Assembly: GCA_032209605.1 (NCBI GenBank)
Contig: JASFXZ010000014.1
Coordinates: 2,562,912-2,626,911, forward strand
Source of the DNA: Mactromeris polynyma
Taxonomy: Eukaryota > Mollusca > Bivalvia > Venerida > Mactridae
Length of the DNA: 64,000 bases
Reading direction: 5' to 3'
Below the pieces are notes generated by a model. It ran no database searches, had not been told where the DNA came from, and was given only the letters and a program-made list of their open reading frames with translations. A program made the translations under genes and the position numbers. Below are positions 1 through 10,800 of the stretch, in pieces. Position 1 is the stretch's first letter, and each line of letters opens with the position of its first letter.

Positions 1-1050
1 CTCAATGAAATATATTACTTAGATGCAGGGTAACATATTGCCTAGATCCAAGGGCACATACTGCTCAGACTCAATGGAATATATTACTTAGATACAAGGG
101 AACATATTGCGTAGATCCAAGGGCACATACTGCTAAGACTCAACGGAATATATTGCTTTGATACAAGGGAACATACTGCAAAGACTCAATGGAATATATT
201 ACTTAGATACAATGGAACATACTGCTCAGACTCAATGGAATATATTGCTTAGATAAATGGGGACATATTTCTTTGATACAAGGGAACATACTGCTGAGAT
301 TCAATGGAATATATTGCTTAGATACAAGGGAACATATCGCTTAGATCCAAGAGCACATACTTCTAAGACTCATTGGAATATATTACTTTGATACAAGGGA
401 ACATATTGCTAAGATCCAAAGGAACATACTGCTAAGACTCAATGGAATATTTTGCTTAGATTCAAATGGACATCATGCTTAGATGCAAGGAAACATATTG
501 CTTAGATACAAGGGAACATACTGCTAAGACTCAATGGAATATATTGCTTACATACAGGGCGACATATTGCTTATATCAAAGGGAACATATTGCTAAGACT
601 AAGTGGAATGTATTACTTAGATACAAGGGGACATACTGCTTACATCCAAGGGACCATACTGCTAAGACTCAATGTAATATATTACTTAGATGCAAGGGAA
701 CCTATCGCTTAGATCCATGGGCACATTCTACTAAGACTCAATGGAATATATTACTTAGATGCAAGGGAACATATTGCCTAGATCCAAGGGCACATACAGC
801 TAAGACTCAATGGAATATATCACTTAGATACAAGGGAACATATCGCTTAGATCCAAGGGCACATACTACTAAGACTCAATGGAATATATTACTTGGATGA
901 AGGGAACATATTGCCTAGATCCAAGGGCACATACAGCTAAGACTTAATGGAATATATCACTTAGATACAAGGGAACATATCGCTTAGATCCAAGGGCACA
1001 TACTGCTTAGACTCAATGGAATATATTACTTAGATACAAGGGAACATATT
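1..1050 (+). repeat. Higher-order copy, partner of 2207-3280
   Basis: This stretch matches 2207-3280 with the same order of rare variants: ATGAAATATATTACTTAG at the start, the variant GATTCAAATGGACATCATGC near 460 and 2690, and the same run of monomers after it. The spacing is 2,206 bp at the start and 2,229 bp at the variant, so one 23-bp monomer was gained or lost between the copies. The left end is cut by the window, so the full unit may be longer. Confidence 0.8.
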
Positions 1051-2206
1051 GCTAAGATGCAAAGGAACATACTGCTTTGACTCAATGGAATATTATACTT
1101 AGATTCAAATGGACATCATGCTTAGGTGCAAGGGAACATATTGGTAAGATACAAGGGAACATACTGATATGACTCAGTGGAACATATTGCTTAGATCCAA
1201 GAGAACATACTGCTAAGACCCAGTGGAATGTATTACTTAGATACAAGGGGACATAAAGCTTAGATCCAAGGGAACATACTGCTAAGACTCATCGCAATAC
1301 ATTGCTTTATCCAAGGGAACATACTGCGAAGACTCAAAGGAATATATAGCTTAGATCCAAGGGAACATATTGCTTAGATCCAAAGGAACATACTGCTTAG
1401 ACTCAATGGAATATATTAATTAGACACAAGGGAACATATTGCTTAGATACAAGCGCACATATTGCTTAGATCCAAGGGAACATACTGCTTAGATCCAAGG
1501 GCACATACTGCTAAGATTCAATGGAATATATTACTTAGATAACAGGAAACATATTGCTTAGATAAAATGGAACATACTGCTAAGACTCAGTGGAATATAT
1601 TACTTAGATACATGGGGACATACTGCTTAGATCAAGGGAAACATACTGCTTAGTCTCATCGGAATATATTGCTTAGATAGAAGGAAACATATTGCTTAGA
1701 TCCAAGGGAACGTACTGCGAAGACTCAGTCGAATATATTGCTTAGATACAAGGCAACATATTGCTTAGATCCAAGGAAACATACTGCTAAGACTCAGTGG
1801 AATGTATTACTTAGATACAAGGGGACATACTGCTTAGATCCAAGGGAGCATACTGCTAAGACTCAATGGAATATATTACTTAGATAACAGGGAAAATATT
1901 GTATAGATACCAGGGAACATACTGCTGAGACTCAATGGAATATTTTGCTTAGATACAGGGCAACATATTGCTTAGATCCAAGGGAACATACTGCTAAGAC
2001 TCAGTGGAATGTATTACTTAGATACAAGGGGACATACTGCTTAGATCCAAGGGACCATACTGCTAAGACTCAATGGAATATATCACTTAGATGCAAGGGA
2101 ACCTATCGCTCAGATCCAAGGGCACATACTACTGAGACTCAATGGAATATTTTACTTAGATGCAAGGGAACATATTGCCTAGATCCAAGGGCACATACTG
2201 CTAACA

Positions 2207-3280
2207 CTCAATGAAATATATTACTTAGATGCAGGGTAACATATTGCCTAGATCCAAGGGCACATACTGCTCAGACTCAATAGAATATATTACTTAGATA
2301 CAAGGGAACATATTGCCTAGATCCAAGGGCACATACTGCTAAGACTCAATGGAATATATTGCTTTGATACAAGGGAACATATTGCTAAGAATCAAAGGAA
2401 CATACTGCTAAGACTCAATGGAATATATTACTTAGATACAATGGAACATACTGCTCAGACTCAATGGAATATATTGCTTAGATACATGGGGACATATTTC
2501 TTTGATATAAGGGAACATACTGCTGAGATTCAATGGAATATATTGCTTAGATAAAAGGGAACATATCGCTTAGATCCAAGGGCACATACTTCTAAGACTC
2601 ATTGGAATATATTACTTTGATACAAGGGAACATATTGCTAAGATCCAAAGGAACATACTGCTAAGACTCAATGGAATATTTTGCTTAGATTCAAATGGAC
2701 ATCATGCTTAGATGCAAGGAAACAAATTGCTTAGATACAAGGGAACATACTGCTAAGACTCAATGGAATATATTGCTTACATACATGGCAACATATTGCT
2801 TATATCCAAGGGAACATACTGCTAAGACTAAGTGGAATGTATTACTTAGATACAAGGGGACATACTGCTTACATCCAAGGGACCATACTGCTAAGACTCA
2901 ATGTAATATATTACTTAGATGCAAGGGAACCTATCGCTTAGATCCATGGGCACATACTACTAAGACTCAATGGAATATATTACTTAGATGCAAGGGAACA
3001 TATTGCCTAGATCCAAGGGCACATACAGCTAAGACTCAATGGAATATATCACTTAGATACAAGGGAACATATCGCTTAGATCCAAGGGCACATACTACTA
3101 AGACTCAATGGAATATATTACTTAGATGCAAGGGAACATATTGCCTAGATCCAAGGGCACATACTGCTATGACTCAATGGAATATATTACTTAGATACAA
3201 GGGAACATATCGCTTAGATCCAAGGGCACATACTGCTAAGACTCAATGGAATATATTACTTAGATACAAGGGAACATATT
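2207..3280 (+). repeat. Higher-order copy, partner of 1-1050
   Basis: Second copy of the unit that starts the window. It differs from the first by scattered substitutions and one 23-bp indel. In the first copy the open frame stops at a TTGGATGAAGG variant (ends at 900). Here the same place reads TTAGATGCAAGG and the frame runs on to 3378. Confidence 0.8.
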
Positions 3281-3378
3281 GCCTAGATACAAGGGCACAT
3301 ACTGCTAAGACTCAATGGAATATATTGCTTAGATACAAGGGAACATACTGCAGAGACTCAATGGAATATATTACTTAG
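2695..3378 (+). other. Longest repeat-derived open frame (227 codons), probably not a gene
   Basis: An uninterrupted plus-strand frame across about ten trimers. It reads as 23-residue repeats with core YKGTYCLDPRAHTAKTQW and no other domain, signal peptide or unique end. It begins at an ATG created by a monomer variant and stops where a variant unit shifts the frame. Other frames of the same kind lie at 20715-21284 (189 codons), 59869-60393 (174), 22128-22640 (170), 46700-47176 (158), 9044-9511 (155), 33576-34043 (155) and 16954-17385 (143). Unit-to-unit changes often alter the residue (Cys/Arg after TY, Glu/Ala before HT, Tyr/Cys before KGT), which argues against coding constraint. Translation cannot be excluded from sequence alone. 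Confidence 0.6.
3191..3259 (+). repeat. Reference 69-bp trimer, monomers A-B-C
   Basis: A clean trimer that can serve as the type unit. Monomer A is 3191-3213, B is 3214-3236 and C is 3237-3259, each exactly 23 bp. A and B differ mainly at positions 7, 14 and 20 of the monomer. C differs from A at positions 2, 6, 7, 11, 16 and 22. The common skeleton T-x-AGA-xx-CAA-x-GG-x-A-x-ATA-x-T-x-C shows that all three descend from one 23-bp ancestor. Class B carries GATC, so that tetranucleotide recurs about every 69 bp. Class C carries TAAG where A and B carry TTAG. Confidence 0.95.
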
Positions 3379-3765
3379 ATACAATGGAACATACTGCTAA
3401 GACTCAATGGAATATATTACTTAGATACAAGGGAACATATTGCCTAGATCCAAGGGCACATACTGCTAAGACTCAATGGAATATATTACTTAGATACAAG
3501 GGAACGTATTGCTTAGATACAAAAGAACATACTGCTGAGACTCAATGGAATATATTACTTAGGTACAAGAGAACATATTGCTAAGACTCAATGGAGCATA
3601 TTGCTTAGATACAAGGGAACGTACTGCTAAGACTCAATGGAACATATTTCTTAGATAACAGGAAACATATTGCTTAGATACAAGGGAACATACTGCTAAG
3701 ACGCAATAGAACATATTGCTTAGATCCAAGGGAACATACTGCTAAGACTCAGTGGAATATAGGGC

Positions 3766-3770
3766 TTAGA
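3766..3770 (+). repeat. Left target-site duplication TTAGA
   Basis: The last satellite bases before the non-repeat insertion are GGCTTAGA. The same TTAGA reappears at 4814-4818, where the satellite resumes. Uninterrupted copies of this site elsewhere contain this pentamer position only once (as TTTGA). This is the expected mark of an integration event. Confidence 0.7.
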
Positions 3771-3850
3771 GTTGTTTTGTGATGTTCTCTGTAACCACTT
3801 ACTTAATTGTTTTTCTCTTGTATATTATCAGTTTATATGGTACAGTCTTG

Positions 3851-3858
3851 TATAAATA
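3851..3858 (+). promoter_or_regulatory. TATA-box-like motif in the insertion
   Basis: TATAAATA lies 80 bp inside the insertion. It could be a core promoter if the element is an LTR or other promoter-bearing element. In AT-rich sequence such a match is weak evidence on its own. Confidence 0.25.
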
Positions 3859-3911
3859 ACGTCTCCTTTCGCAGCGTATACTCTATCTTTTATTACGTTA
3901 TTAAAATTGTA

Positions 3912-3919
3912 TGACGTCA
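3912..3919 (+). promoter_or_regulatory. CRE-like palindrome TGACGTCA, copy 1
   Basis: A perfect 8-bp cAMP-response-element palindrome, the site known to bind CREB/ATF-type bZIP factors. It lies 61 bp downstream of TATAAATA and is followed by ATACCAAGAAAACTT. The same combination is repeated 51 bp further on. Whether it is bound is inference. Confidence 0.4.
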
Positions 3920-3962
3920 CCATACCAAGAAAACTTCTATCTACAATGCGAATTACATTTTA

Positions 3963-3970
3963 TGACGTCA
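3963..3970 (+). promoter_or_regulatory. CRE-like palindrome TGACGTCA, copy 2
   Basis: Second perfect TGACGTCA, preceded by TA as in copy 1 and followed after a few bases by ATACCAAGTAAACTT. The two copies form a short imperfect direct duplication inside the insertion, separated by 51 bp, so the palindrome was duplicated together with its downstream context. Confidence 0.4.
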
Positions 3971-4813
3971 TTTGACAATACCAAGTAAACTTTTCTTAAT
4001 ATTTGTTGGGTGCAGTCGTGTTTTTGTGTTTTATTTTCTTATTAGACATATTTCTTTTAGTTATAAATTCCATTTCCCTATCAATAATATCTAAGAATTT
4101 TTATTAGTAAACACATTATCAAGTTGACTTTATTTTAAATTGCACTTTAATATGACATTTTAAGGTTACTTCTATTCTGATGTTACTATTTTAGTTACGG
4201 GGAATAAGGTCAGTATAAGGCTGCTTGTTCCTCCGTGCTCGATTAGTTACTGTATGTCTGTTGAAATGTACGTGATGGTTGGTTTATTTTAATGATTAGT
4301 TACTGCCTACTTAGTCAATTTATGTATATATGTTGGAAATCAATGACCATGTAGCGATAAGGTGTGAGGTTAGCTAGCTGTTAAATCGATTAAAACCCCC
4401 AGTATTATTTACTGACAGTTCCAAGGCTGTAATTCGCTATATGATTGTTGTTTCTGTTTGTGTTATGAATGTTTTATGTTTCCCTTTCCCCTATGCAATT
4501 CTGTCACTTTATAGAGTGTTCAGAGTGTTTCCTGCCCAATTTTGGCCTATTGTGGCTAGTTGTCTTGAATTGTCCTGTGAGCTTTTCCATCCATTAATTC
4601 CCCCCTCCCCTCCTTTTACTGTCCACTTTGATACTCTTAATTATTCCTTATGGTCTGTTGGGCCGTTCCTTGTGCCTCTGTTCCTTAATATGTGTAACGT
4701 TTGACCTCCTAAGGTGCGTTATGTTTTGTGGATTGTTGTTTTTCCTGAGGTCTGCGTGGGGAGGTATTGTCTTGTGTATGTGGCGTTCCCCGTAGTTACG
4801 TATTCTCTATGTT

Positions 4814-4818
4814 TTAGA
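4814..4818 (+). repeat. Right target-site duplication TTAGA
   Basis: First satellite bases after the insertion. They are identical to 3766-3770 and are followed in register by TACAAGGGGACACATTGC, the sequence that follows the uninterrupted site elsewhere in the array. Confidence 0.7.
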
Positions 4819-5619
4819 TACAAGGGGACACATTGCTTAGATACAAGGGAACATACTGCTAAGACTCAATGGAATATATTGCTTAGATCCAAGGGAACAT
4901 ATTTCTTAGATACAAGGGAACATACTGCTAAGACTCAATGGAATATATTACCTAAATACAAGGGAATATACTGCTAAGACTCAATGGAATATATTGTTTA
5001 GATATAAGGGAACATACTGCTAAGACTCCATGGAATATATTACTTAGATACAAGAGAACGTATTGCTTAGATCAAAGGGGACATATTGCATAGATCCAAG
5101 GGAACATACTTCTAAGATCCAAGGGCACATACTGCTAAGACTCAATGGAATATATTACTTAGATAACAGGAAACATATTGCTTAGATACAAGGGAACATA
5201 CTGCTAAGACTAGGTGGAATATTTCTACTTAGATACAAGGGGACATACTGCTTAGATCAAGGGGAACATACTGCTAATACTCATCGGAATATATTGTTTA
5301 GATACAAGGGAACATATTGCTTAGATCCAAGGGAAAATACTGCTTAGACTCAATGGAATATATTACTTAGATACAAGGGAACGTATTGCTTAGATATTGG
5401 GGAACGTACTGCTAAGTCTCAATGAAATATACTGCTTAGATGCAAGGGAACATATTGCTTGGATCGAAGGGAACATACTGCTAAGACTCAATTGTATCTA
5501 TTTTGCTTACATACAAGGGAACATATAGCTTAGATACAGGGGAATATACTGCTTAGATACAAGGGATCATACTGCTAAGACTCAATGGAATATATTACTT
5601 AGATACAAGGGAACATATT
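4814..5619 (+). repeat. Satellite array block 2 between the two interruptions
   Basis: About 800 bp of the same 23/69-bp satellite in the same orientation as the rest. Its left end continues the higher-order unit broken by the first insertion. The right end stops within a class A monomer at GAACATATT. It contains rarer variants (ATATTGTTTAGATATAAGG, TATAGCTTAGATACAGGGG) and a disturbed unit near 5490-5515, where extra bases sit between GACTCAA and GCTTACATAC. Confidence 0.95.
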
Positions 5620-5845
5620 CAAGCAAAGTATATGAAAACATATATACATGCGCTATATTTACCCTTCTGATTTTATATCCGACTGGTTCCTTGCTTGTAC
5701 CAGTTGTTGAAATATCATGACTAGTACCCTGTCTAGATTTCTTAACAATGTTTCTTCCAATAGCGTCAGTACCTGTTTCAGTTCTTCTGTGATAATGGAC
5801 AATAAGGAGAATATTATAAACCAAATAGCACTATGAAAATACTGT

Positions 5846-5915
5846 GGGCTCAACGCAACACTGTCATAACTCCTATATAAATACATACTAGTTACAACAG
5901 TTTTGCGTTCAGCCC
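5846..5915. repeat. Imperfect inverted repeat (possible hairpin)
   Basis: GGGCTCAACGCAA at 5846-5858 pairs with TTGCGTTCAGCCC at 5903-5915 at 12 of 13 positions, with a 44-base loop. It lies upstream of the AATAAA in the second interruption. It may be a transcript structure or chance. Confidence 0.3.
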
Positions 5916-5996
5916 CCGAATTACAGCATTGTTACAATAGGAGTATTTATTCAGATGGTGCTCCGGTGACACAGCACTATATATAACAACTTCAGC

Positions 5997-6002
5997 AATA
6001 AA
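5997..6002 (+). terminator. Polyadenylation signal AATAAA
   Basis: Canonical AATAAA ending 15 bases before an 11-base A-run. That spacing fits the cleavage site of a eukaryotic mRNA, so the pair reads as the fossil end of a polyadenylated transcript on the plus strand. Confidence 0.5.
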
Positions 6003-6017
6003 GTCTTTAAAATTTTC

Positions 6018-6028
6018 AAAAAAAAAAA
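6018..6028 (+). repeat. A11 run after the poly(A) signal
   Basis: Eleven consecutive A residues, the only such run I see in the window. Its position just behind AATAAA suggests a poly(A) tail copied into DNA. Confidence 0.5.
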
Positions 6029-6599
6029 GCTATGATTAAGTATCAGAACACATTAAAGGATACCACTCCTCAATCGTAAAATGGATGTCATTCATAGTCC
6101 TGACCAAGTCCAAGGTGGCATATTACTTAGATCGAAGGGGACATATTGCTTAGATCCAAGGGAACATACTGCTAAGACTCAAAGGAATATATTACTTAGA
6201 TGCAAGGGAACGTATTGCTTAGATACAAGGGAACATACTGCTAAGACTCAATGGAATATATTACTTAGATACAAGGGAACATATCGCTTAGATACAGGGG
6301 AAAATACTGCTTAGATCCAAGGGAACATACTGCTAAGACTCAATGGAATACATTGCCTAGATACAAGGGAACTTACTGCTAAGAATCAATGGAATATATT
6401 GCTTAGATACAAGGGAACATATCGCTTAGATACAGGGGATCATACTGCTTAGATCCAAGGGAACATACTGCTAAGACTCAATGGAATATATTGCCTAGAT
6501 ACAAGGGAACATATTGCTTAGCTCCAAGAGAACATACTGCTAAGACTAAGCGGAATATATTACTTAGATACAAGGGGACATACTGCTTAGATCCAAGGA

Positions 6600-7800
6600 A
6601 ACATACTGCTAAGACTCAATGGAATATATTACTTAGATAACAAGGAACATATTGTATAGATCCAAGGAAACATACTGCTAAGACTCAGTGGAATGCATTA
6701 CTTAGATACAAGGGGACATACTGCTTAGATCCAAGGGAGCATACTGCTAAGACTCAATGGAATATATTACTTAGATAACAAGGAACATATTGTATAGATA
6801 CCAGGGAACATACTGCTAAAACTCAATGGAATATATTGCTTAGATACAGGGCAACATATTGCTTAGATCCAAGGGAACATACTGCTAAGACTCATCGCAA
6901 TATATTGCTTAGATCCAAGGGAACATACTGCGAAGACTCAATGGAATATATTGCTTAGATACAAGGAAACATACTGCTAAGACTCATTGGAATATATTAC
7001 TTAGATACAAGGGAACATATTACTTAGATACAAGGGAACATACTGCTCAGACTCAATGGAATATATTACTTAAATACAAGGGAACGTATTGCTTAGATAC
7101 AAGGGAACATACAACTAAGACACAATGATATATATTGCTTAGATACAAGGGAACATATTGCTTAGATAAAAGGGAACACACTGCTAAGACTCAATGGAAT
7201 ATATTACTTAGATACAAGGGAACATATCGCTTAGATCCAAGGGCACATACTACTGAGACTCAATGGAATGTATTACTTAGATGCAAGGGAACATACTGCT
7301 TAGATTCAATGGCACATACGGCTAAGATTCAATGGAATATATTACTTAGATAACAGGAAACATATTGCTTAGATACAATGGAACATACCGCTAAGACTCA
7401 GTGGAATATATTACTTAGATACAAGGGGACATACTGCTTAGATCCAAGGAAACATACTGCTAAGACTCAGTGGAATGTATTACTTAGATACAAGGGGACA
7501 TACTGCTTAGATCCAAGGGAGCATACTGCTAAGACTCAATGGAATATATTACTTAGATAACAAGGAACATATTGCATAGATACCAGGGAACATACTGCCA
7601 AACCTCAATGGAATATATTGCTTAGATACAGGGCAACATATTGCTTAGATCCAAGGGAACATACTGCTAAGACTCATCGCAATATATTGCTTAGATCCAA
7701 GGGAACATACTGCGAAGACTCAATGGAATATATTGCTTAGATACAAGGAAACATACTGCTAAGACTCATTGGAATATATTACTTAGATACAAGGGAACAT
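6600..7800 (+). repeat. Higher-order block, copies also at 40.3-41.5 and 43.9-45.1 kb
   Basis: Marked by GATAACAAGGAACATATTG units and by ACACAATGATATATATTGC near 7120. The same order recurs 33,735 bp downstream (40335 on) and again 3,518 bp after that. The three copies differ by scattered substitutions only over most of their length. After about 7800 the first copy keeps units that are missing downstream. Confidence 0.8.
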
Positions 7801-10800
7801 ATTACTTAGATACAAGGGAACATACTGCTAAGACTCAATGGAATATATTACTTAAATACAATGGAACGTATTGCTTAGATACAAGGGAACATATTGCTTA
7901 GATAAAAGGGAACATACTGCTAAGACTCGATGGAATATACTGCATAGATCCAATGGAACATACTGCTAAGACTCAATGGAATATATTGCTTAGATACAGG
8001 GCAACATATTGCTTAGATCAAAGGGTACATACTGCTAAGACTCAGTGGAATGTATTACTTAGATACAAGGGGATATACTGCTTAGATCCAAGGGACCGTA
8101 CTGTGAAGACTCAATGGAATATTTTACTTAGATGCAAGGGAACCTATCGCTTAGATCCAAGGGCACATACTACTAAGACTCAATGGAATATATTACTTAA
8201 TTGCAAGGGAACATTCTGCTAAGACTCAGTGGAATATATTGCCTAGATACAAGGGAACATATTGCTTAGCTCCAAGAGAACATACTGCTAAGACTCAATG
8301 GAATATATTACTTAGATGCAAGGGAACATATTGCCTAGATCCAAGGAAACATACTGCTAAGACTCAATGGAATATATTACTTAGATACAAGGGAACATAT
8401 CGCTTAGATCCAAGGGCACATACTGCTTAGACTCAATGGAATATACTACTTAGATAACAGGGAACATATTGCATAGATACCAGGGAACATACTGCTAAGA
8501 ATCAATGGAATATATTGCTTAGATACAGGGCAACATATTGCTTAGATCCAAGGGAACATACTGCTAAGACTCAGTGGAATGTATTACTTAGATACAAGGG
8601 GACATACTGCTCAGACTCAATGGAATATGTTACTTAGATGCAAGGGAACCTATCGCTTAGATCCAAGGGCACATACTACTAAGACTCAATGGAATATATT
8701 ACTTAGATGCATGGGAACATTTTGCCTAGATCCAAGGACACATACTGCTAAGACTCAATGGAATATATTACTTAGATACAAGGGAACATAAAACTTAGAT
8801 CCAAGGGCACATATTACTAAGACTCAATGGAATATATTACTTAGATGCAAGGGAACATATCGCTTAGATCCAAGGGCACATAGTACTAAGATTCAATGGA
8901 ATATATTACTTAGTTGAAAGGGAACATATTGACTAGATCCAAGGGCACATACTGCTAAAACGCAATGGAACATATTACTTAGATAACAGGGAAAATATTG
9001 TATAGATATCAGGGAACATACTGCTAAGACTCGATGGAATATATTGCTTAGATACAAGGGAACATATCGCTTAGATCCAAGGGCACATACTACTGAGACT
9101 CAATGGAATATATTACTTAGATGCAAGGGAACCTATCGCTTAGATCCAAGGGCACATACTACTAAGACTCAATGGAATATATTACTTAGATACAAGGGAA
9201 CATATCGCTTAGATCCAAGGGCACATACTACTAAGACTCAATGGAATATATTACTAAGATGCAAGGGAACATATCGCTTAGATCCAAGGGCACATACTGC
9301 TAAGACTCAATGGAATATATTGCTTAGATACAAGGGAACATATTGCCTAGATCCAAGGGCATATACTGCTAAGACTCAATGGAATATATTGCTTAGATAC
9401 AGGGCAACAAATTGCTTAGATCCAAGGGAACATACTGCTAAGACTCATCGCAATATATTGCTTAGATCCAAGGGAACATACTGCGAAGACTCAATGGAAT
9501 ATATTGCTTAGATATAAGGAAACATACTGCTGAGACTCAATGGAATATATTACTTAGATAAAAGGGAACATATTTCTTAGATACAAGGGAACATACTGCT
9601 AAGACTCAATGGAATATATTACTTAAATACAAGGGAACGTATTGCTTAGATACAAGGGAACATACAGCTAAGACTCAATGAAATATATTGCTTAGATACA
9701 AGGGAACATATTGCTTAGATAAAAGGGAACATACTGCTAAGACTCAATGGAATATACTGCTTAGATCCAATGGAACATACTGCTAAGACTCAATGGAATA
9801 TATTACTTACATACAGGGCAACATATTGCTTAGATCCAAGGGAACATACTGCTAAGACTCAGTGAAATGTATTACTTAGATACAAGGGGACATACTGCTT
9901 AGATCCAAGGGCACATACTACTCAGACTCAATGGAATATATTACTTAGATGCAAGGGAACATGTTGCCTAGATCCAAGGGCACATACTGCTAAGACTCAA
10001 TGGAATATATTACTTAGATACAAGGGAACATACTACTAAGACTCAGTGGAATATATTACTAAGATGCAAGGGAACATATTGCCTAGATCCAAGGAAACAT
10101 ACTGCTAAGACTCAATGGAATATATTACTTAGATACAAGGGAACATTTGCTTAGATCCAAGGGCACATACTGCTAAGACTCAATGGAATATATTGCTTAG
10201 ATACAAGGGAACATACTGCGAAGACTCAATGGAATATATTACTTAGATACAATGGAACATACTGCTCAGACTCAATGGAATACATTGCTTAGACTCAATG
10301 GAATATATTGCTTAGATACAAGGGAACATATTGCTTAGATATAATGGAACATATTGCTTAGATCCAAGGGAAAATACTGCTTAGATCCAAGGGCACATAC
10401 TGCTGAGATTCAATGGAATATATTACTTAGATAACAGGAAACATATTGCTTAGATACAATGGAACATGCTGCTATGACTCAGTGGAATATATTACTTAGA
10501 TACAAGGGGACATACTGCTTAGATCAAGGGAAACATACTGCTAAGACTCAATGGAATATATTACTTAGATACAAGGGAATGTATTGCTTAGATACAGGGG
10601 AACATACAGCTAAGACTCAATGAAATATATTGCTTATATACAAGGGAACATATTGCTTAGATCAAGGGAAACATACTGCTAAGACTCAATGGAATATATT
10701 ACTTAGATACAAGGGAATGTATTGCTTTGATACAAGGGAACATACAGCTAAGACTCAATGGAATATATTACTTAGATACAAGGGAACATACTGCTAAGAC

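Larger units (their letters stand above)
1..3770 (+). repeat. Satellite array block 1 (23-bp monomer, 69-bp trimer)
   Basis: Continuous head-to-tail copies of the 23-bp monomer run from the window edge to the first interruption. Monomer classes A, B and C mostly alternate to give 69 bp, with local disorder where two A or B units sit side by side. All monomers have the same orientation. The block contains an internal duplication (about 1-1050 against 2207-3280) and the longest open frame of the window (2695-3378). No non-satellite sequence is visible inside it. The left edge is cut by the window, so the array very likely continues upstream. Confidence 0.97.
3771..4813. mobile_element. 1,043-bp non-satellite insertion, family not recognised
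   Basis: Sequence unrelated to the satellite interrupts the array cleanly. The flanks (ACTCAGTGGAATATAG on the left, ATACAAGGGGACACATTGC on the right) are adjacent in uninterrupted copies at about 19701-19740, 24068-24105, 32231-32270 and 50168-50206, so this is an insertion and not the array edge. A 5-bp TTAGA flanks both sides. The insert begins GTTGTTTTG and ends CTATGTT. It shows neither the TG...CA ends of a standard LTR nor terminal inverted repeats, and no reverse transcriptase, integrase or transposase is encoded. The plus strand is T-rich, especially from 4440. The longest frame (4441-4704, 87 codons, hydrophobic) matches nothing I recognise. A solo LTR or a non-autonomous element would fit the 5-bp duplication, but this is inference. 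Confidence 0.6.
5620..6106 (+). mobile_element. About 490-bp non-satellite stretch with a poly(A)-type 3' end
   Basis: Unique sequence replaces the satellite from about 5620 and the satellite resumes in degenerate form at about 6107. On the plus strand it holds AATAAA (5997-6002) and then an 11-base A-run (6018-6028), the spacing seen in reverse-transcribed polyadenylated RNA. About 78 bp of further unique sequence follows the A-run. This suggests either a retrocopy inserted into older unique DNA, or a gene 3' end beside the array. I found no clear flanking duplication and no recognisable protein. Two overlapping minus-strand frames (5582-5824 and 5659-5886) resemble no family I know; the second has one hydrophobic segment of about 11 residues. 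Confidence 0.5.

Noticed and set aside
4441..4704. 87-codon hydrophobic open frame inside the first insertion
   Set aside because: It lies in T-rich sequence, which by itself yields Phe/Leu/Val-rich translations. It has no recognisable motif and no neighbouring gene structure.
3771..4813. Firm call of a solo LTR for the first insertion
   Set aside because: The 5-bp flanking repeat and TATA-like motif would fit, but the ends are not TG...CA and no AATAAA lies inside, only an ATTAAA at 4389. The class is left open.
4714..4977. 87-codon open frame crossing from the insertion into the satellite
   Set aside because: Its second half is the standard repeat frame and its first half is unrecognised T-rich sequence. 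It is a chance fusion across the insertion boundary.
5582..5886. Two overlapping minus-strand frames (80 and 75 codons) in the second interruption
   Set aside because: They overlap each other on the same strand and one ends inside satellite. Neither shows a family signature. The AATAAA and A-run point to the opposite strand as the copied transcript.
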